DNA of 6,520 nt from an uncultured Clostridia bacterium. Its GTDB lineage: Bacteria; Bacillota; Clostridia; Oscillospirales; Ruminococcaceae. Within the stretch, counting starts at the first letter, position 1. The number at the start of each line of letters is the position of its first letter. Positions 1 to 4,200 of this stretch are shown in pieces. The notes under the pieces were generated by a model, which was not told where the DNA came from, ran no database searches, and was given only the letters and a program-made list of their open reading frames with translations. The translations under genes and the position numbers were made by a program. The stretch is from the NCBI GenBank assembly GCA_947631585.1, contig CANRLY010000108.1, forward strand, positions 1 through 6,520, in the 5' to 3' direction.

Positions 1-630
1 TACTGCAAGACCGACATGAGCGACCCTGACAAGGCTGCGGAGACTGTTCTTGCCAGGGCGGAAAACTCCACTGCGCTGCTGGCAGGCTGCGGAATGGGAC
101 ATTCCTCAGAGACCGAAAAATTCATGGCTGCGCTTATAAAAAACTGCCGTATACCAATGGTCATAGATGCGGACGGAATAAATTCAATTTGCGGGAATAT
201 AGATATACTAATGAACGCAAAGGCACAGGTAATTTTAACTCCGCACCCCGGCGAACTGGCACGGCTGTGTTCGGTGAGCGTTGGCGAAGCGGCTGAAAAG
301 CGTCTGGAGCTTGCGGTGGGATTTGCACGCAAGACCGGTGCGATACTTTCCGCCAAAGGGGCTGACAGCTTTATCACTGACGGCAAGGAACTTTTCATCT
401 CACGGTTCGGGAACACCGCTCTTTCCAAAGGCGGCAGCGGCGACATTCTGGCAGGGATAACCGCTTCTTTCGCCGCACAGAGGACTGCTCCGCTTTACGC
501 TGCCGCTGCGGCGGCGGTGGTACTGGGAAAAGCTGCGGAAACCCTTTCCGAGAACGCTTCCTGCCGCAGCATATCAGGTTCGGATATTGTTGGGTCTCTG
601 CCTTATGTGTTCAAAAAACTGGACATATGA
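1..630 (+). CDS. nnrD: ADP-dependent NAD(P)H-hydrate dehydratase (NnrD/CARKD family), 5'-truncated by window edge
   Basis: This enzyme repairs damaged NADH/NADPH hydrates in the cytoplasm, dehydrating the S-form back to NAD(P)H with ADP (or ATP) as phosphate donor; it has the ribokinase-like fold. Counting from the ATG at 16, the family motifs appear in order: AGCGMG at residues 23-28 (family usually GPGLG), DADGIN at 51-56 (usually DADALN), TPHPGE at 75-80, and the nucleotide-binding/catalytic GNTALSKGGSGD at 132-143 with the catalytic Asp. The frame is open to base 1 (YCKTD precedes the ATG), and the usual N-terminal GG-x-GAP region is missing, so the ATG at 16 is an internal Met and perhaps 70 or more residues lie outside. 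The protein could be standalone NnrD or the C-terminal half of an NnrE-NnrD fusion; the window cannot tell. The stop at 628-630 lies nine bases before the next gene, so they probably share a transcript. Family assignment is secure from the motifs. Confidence 0.93.
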   Translation, partial: YCKTDMSDPDKAAETVLARAENSTALLAGCGMGHSSETEKFMAALIKNCRIPMVIDADGINSICGNIDILMNAKAQVILTPHPGELARLCSVSVGEAAEKRLELAVGFARKTGAILSAKGADSFITDGKELFISRFGNTALSKGGSGDILAGITASFAAQRTAPLYAAAAAAVVLGKAAETLSENASCRSISGSDIVGSLPYVFKKLDI

Positions 631-633
631 GGG
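629..633 (+). promoter_or_regulatory. Ribosome binding site of the lipoprotein gene, overlapping the nnrD stop
   Basis: GAGGG at 629-633 overlaps the last two bases of the nnrD TGA stop and lies six bases before the ATG at 640. It supports that start and suggests that translation of the two genes is coupled. No separate promoter is visible in the nine-base gap. Confidence 0.7.
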
Positions 634-639
634 AATATT

Positions 640-1149
640 ATGGTCTTTAAAAAAGCTCTTGCCGCCCTGCTTGCCGGAGCGGCGATAACACTTTCCGCCT
701 GCGGTGATAAGTCGGCAGACAAGCCCGAACTGGCGCAGGATTACTCTTTTAAAGCGGAGATAACTGCCAACGGTTCGGATTACAAAGCTGATATCCAGAC
801 TGTACACGGGGTCTGGAAGCTCACCTACAGCGCACCTGACGAGATCGCCGGAATGACTGTCACGCTGAAAGGCGAAGAATGTAAGGTCGATTACATGGGA
901 ATGGAAATGGCTCACGACAGAATGGAACTTCCTCCGGCGGCGTTCTCAGGGCTGATAAGCAACACTCTGGAAGCCGTCAGCTATGACAGTTCGGTGAGAT
1001 TCAGCAGGTCAGACGACAAACTCAAAGCTGCCGGAATAGTTGAGGGAGCGGATTTTACAGTTATTTTTGACAGCAAGTCAAAGCCTTGTGAAATATCCCT
1101 GAACGACGGAACTTTCAAAGTAAAATTGACCGACATGAAAGATCTGTGA
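640..1149 (+). CDS. Small envelope lipoprotein, possibly LolA/YdcC/GerS-like fold
   Basis: A 169-residue protein with a clear lipoprotein signal: Lys4-Lys5, a hydrophobic stretch of Ala/Leu, then the lipobox L18-S-A-C21. The mature form would be about 149 residues, lipid-anchored on the outer face of the membrane. The mature part alternates short beta-like segments (for example WKLTYSAP near 59-66 and a following GMTVTLKGEECKVDYMG stretch), a pattern seen in LolA-like lipid-carrier folds such as Bacillus YdcC and clostridial GerS. This fold is an inference from pattern and place: YdcC- and GerS-type genes are known beside acpS or alr genes, and this gene follows nnrD, a common member of that neighbourhood. 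No conserved catalytic residue is visible and the function is unknown. The start is supported by the GAGGG site at 629-633. Transcription probably reads through from nnrD and ends at the hairpin at 1159-1204. Confidence 0.85.
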   Translation: MVFKKALAALLAGAAITLSACGDKSADKPELAQDYSFKAEITANGSDYKADIQTVHGVWKLTYSAPDEIAGMTVTLKGEECKVDYMGMEMAHDRMELPPAAFSGLISNTLEAVSYDSSVRFSRSDDKLKAAGIVEGADFTVIFDSKSKPCEISLNDGTFKVKLTDMKDL

Positions 1150-1158
1150 TTTGAATAA

Positions 1159-1204
1159 AAAAGCCGGCACTGCGCCTTAACAGGATCAGCAGAAGTCGGC
1201 TTTT
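1159..1204 (+). terminator. Intrinsic terminator of the nnrD-lipoprotein transcript
   Basis: The outer stem pairs AAAAGCCGGC (1159-1168) with GTCGGCTTTT (1195-1204), ten pairs with one G-U. Inside it, CTGC (1170-1173) pairs with GCAG (1189-1192) and CCT (1175-1177) with AGG (1182-1184), closing on a four-base loop. The T-run is part of the right arm and is followed by AT. It begins ten bases after the lipoprotein stop. Six As at 1157-1162 give a T-run on the other strand too, so it could back up termination from the right. Confidence 0.85.
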
Positions 1205-1231
1205 ATACTATTTAATAATTAACAAGCACAA

Positions 1232-1263
1232 AACAGAGAGCCTGCACCCACAGACTCTCTGTT
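1232..1263 (-). terminator. Terminator of the surface-protein gene, probably bidirectional
   Basis: A nine-pair stem joins AACAGAGAG (1232-1240) to CTCTCTGTT (1255-1263); a CTG/CAG pairing can extend it inward past one mismatch. It lies 21 bases beyond the minus-strand stop. On the minus strand the stem ends in TTTT then GTGC, a short T-tract; on the plus strand it is followed by ATTTTTA, a better one. It therefore probably stops transcription from both sides. Confidence 0.75.
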
Positions 1264-1284
1264 ATTTTTATGTGGAAACTTCGC

Positions 1285-4200
1285 TTAGCGTTCTCTGCGC
1301 TTCTTAGAGGCAATCACCATACCGCTTACAGCCAACAGAACAGCTGCTGCGGCAGAGCCTGACATCGCACCTGTATTCGGGGTGGTGTCCTGCTGCTCCT
1401 TATCCTCAGAATCAGTCTTATCCGTTTCGGTACTGTTGCTGTCGGTGTCGGTCTTGTCAGAAGTTACCGCTTTGTCAAGCATATTTACTTCTGTAACAAG
1501 CCCCTCTATGGTGAATTTGATCTCGTCAGCTATCTCATATCCATCAGGAGCAGAAGTTTCAACGAGGGTGTATTCCTCGCCTACCTTCAGACCTGTTACC
1601 ATGTGGGCTGAACCGTCAGATACCCACGAATCTATTACCTTTCCGTCCTTGTCCCTGAGTTCCAGGCTTGCTCCGGAAAGCGGATCGCCGGTCTCAGCGT
1701 CAAATTTATAGACCCTGGTGACAGTTATCATATCCAGCATTTCAACATTGGTCTCAGCCTCGCTTACCGTGAACTCCACGTCATCGGCAACTACATATCC
1801 GTCAGGAGCAGAAAGCTCTTTAAGAACGTAAGTTTCGCCCAGCTTCAGACCATCTATCTCATGCACCGTGTCATCGGTGACCCACTTGTCGATCTCGTTT
1901 CCGTCCTTATCATACACAGCAAGCTGCGCACCTGCAAGGTATTTATCGTCAGCATTTGACTTCTTGGAAACAAAGGTCTTTGTGATAACGTCGATCATTT
2001 CAACAGATGTTTCATCTTCGGCAGTAAAGGTAATATCATCAGCAGCAACATAACCGTCAGGAGCTGCCAACTCTTTGAGAGTGTAGGTCTTGCCGGTAAC
2101 AAGACCTTTTATCTCATGGTCTGTGCCGTCGGTGAACCATCTTTCAAGTTCGTTTCCTTCCTCATCGTAAACAGCCAGCAGCGCATCAGCCAGACTATTT
2201 CCCGCCTCGTCTTTCTTAGCGAAAACAGCCGAGGTCTGCTGGTCGGTCATTTCAACTCTCACCACGTCTCCGGTATCGCTTACCACAAAGTCTACCGGCT
2301 CTGCGTTCACATATCCGTCGGGAGCGTCCACCTCAGTAAGCGTATATGTTTCGCCGGCAGCGAGTCCGGTAATAACATAAGGCTCTTCGTCGGTCACCCA
2401 TTCGTCTATCAGTTCGCCGTCCTTGGTAACTCTCAGAGTTGCTCCGGGAAGTATTTCGCCGGTGTCGGCAGCGATCTTGACGATCTCCACCTGCTGTATC
2501 CTTGTGTTTGTGATATCATAGCCGGAATATTCCGCTTCATACATATCGGGAACGGTCTCCTCTACGGTGTAGACCTTTTCTCTTCTGGTCACGATACCGT
2601 CATCATCTTTGGAATATTCATACTTTTCAAGGTCGGTGAAAGTATAGTTCCAAACATCGCCGTCTTTCACCCATACAGGCTCCAGTTCAGTAGGAACGCC
2701 GTCCTCAAGCAGCGTCAGGGTAATGGCTTCGGGTCTGATAACAGTGTTGTCTTGTACCCAGGTCTTTGTTCCGGAAACATCTATCTTATCCATCGTAAAA
2801 GTATTGATAAGGTCTTTTCCGTAACTCTGCGCCGCATATCCCAAAGGTTCTGCCTTTTCCTCAACGGTATAATTAATGACAGTACCGTCTTTGTAAAGCT
2901 CAGGCAGGTCTGCAAACTTGTAAGTCCACTGGTCTCCGCTTCCGGCAACCTGAATTTCGGTGACAACGCCGTCGAAGTATACGTCGTCGGCAGCAGGTGC
3001 GCCGTTTGCGTAAAGGACTACCGTTATCTCAGCAGGACGTGCTTCCGGGTATGCTTCATCGCCGATCCAGGTCTTTGTGCCTATAAATTCGGTTATAGGC
3101 GTGTTGTAAGTATTCGTTACTACCGCAGTGAAATCGTCGCCGTCTTTGCCAAATTCATAGGAATCACTGTAGCCGTAGGCAACGTCTGTTTCCTTGACGG
3201 TGTAGTTTATCGCAACATTATCAGCGCTGTATTTGGGAAGATCGTTTATCTCGAAGTTCCACTCGGCGTTATCCTGGTCGTAATCCCACTTCACCTCATA
3301 CTTGGAGCTGTCATACTCCCTGTTGTCAGCATAAAGCAGGATATTTACAGATGCAGGTCTGACATTTCCCTTGGCGTCCTCATCGCCGACCCATTTCTTC
3401 GTTCCATGCAGAGAAACAAGGTCGAGAGTGTTCTTGATGGTAAGACCGCTTTCCGTCTTGGAGTAGCCGTTTACTGCGTTTTCCTTGACGGTATATACGA
3501 TCTCATCGCCCTTTGAGTTGAATTTCGGCAGATCTTCGACTGTAAGCTTCCACTCATCGGCAAGTTTATCAGCCGGCTTTATCTCATAAGTCTCAAATTC
3601 AGTTCCGTCCGCAAAGACAGTCACCAGAATAGACTCAGGTCTGTATGTGCTCTTGACCAGAGTATCTTTCTCCCAGTTTTTGGTTATGGTGATATCGGTG
3701 GTCTCAAGAGTATTTGTGATCTTATCGCCGACAATTTCCGTCTTGTAGCCGACTACCGGCTTTTCAGAAACAGTATAAACTGCGTCAACTATTTTGCCGG
3801 CGCTGTTCTTGACTTTAGCCGGAAGCTTATCTATCTTATAAGTCCATGTGTTGCCGCTGCCTGTAACTGTTACATTTTTGCTGTCAAGAGTATACTCTTC
3901 AGAAGCGCCGGTAACAGTTTCCGTAACTACAATAGTTATGGAATCAGGACGGGTCTTGTAGATATTGCCCTGGTCGGACCATTCTTTCGTATACGTCTTG
4001 GAAACGTACTTGTCAAATGTGTTGGTGATGGTCAGGTCGCCATAAACAGGCGTATATCCTTCCACAGGAGTTTCAGTTATGGAATAAACCGCTTCTTTGC
4101 CGTCCACAAACTTAGGAAGTCCTTTTATGCTGACAGTCCATACATTATTTTTTTTTGTCCAGGACATATTGTCCTTGTAGACATCAGCATCTATGAGCTT

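Noticed and set aside
16..18. ATG at 16 as the nnrD start
   Set aside because: The frame is open upstream to base 1 and the N-terminal third of the family is missing, so this is an internal Met.
574..915. A 113-codon minus-strand open frame across the nnrD/lipoprotein boundary
   Set aside because: It overlaps two well-supported plus-strand genes and shows no domain; shadow frame.
1536..2316. Regularly spaced similar DNA words near 1536, 1794, 2049 and 2310, suggestive of a repeat array such as CRISPR
   Set aside because: The spacing of about 258 bases is far too long and the words encode the APDGY part of each SpaA-like repeat, so they are protein repeats.
2116..3516. A 466-codon open frame on the plus strand, opposite the Cna-B repeats
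   Set aside because: It lies wholly antisense to a gene with clear domains, its translation has no recognisable motifs and an odd Val/Phe/Cys/Tyr-rich composition, and its openness follows from the codon use of the real gene. I see no ribosome site before it.
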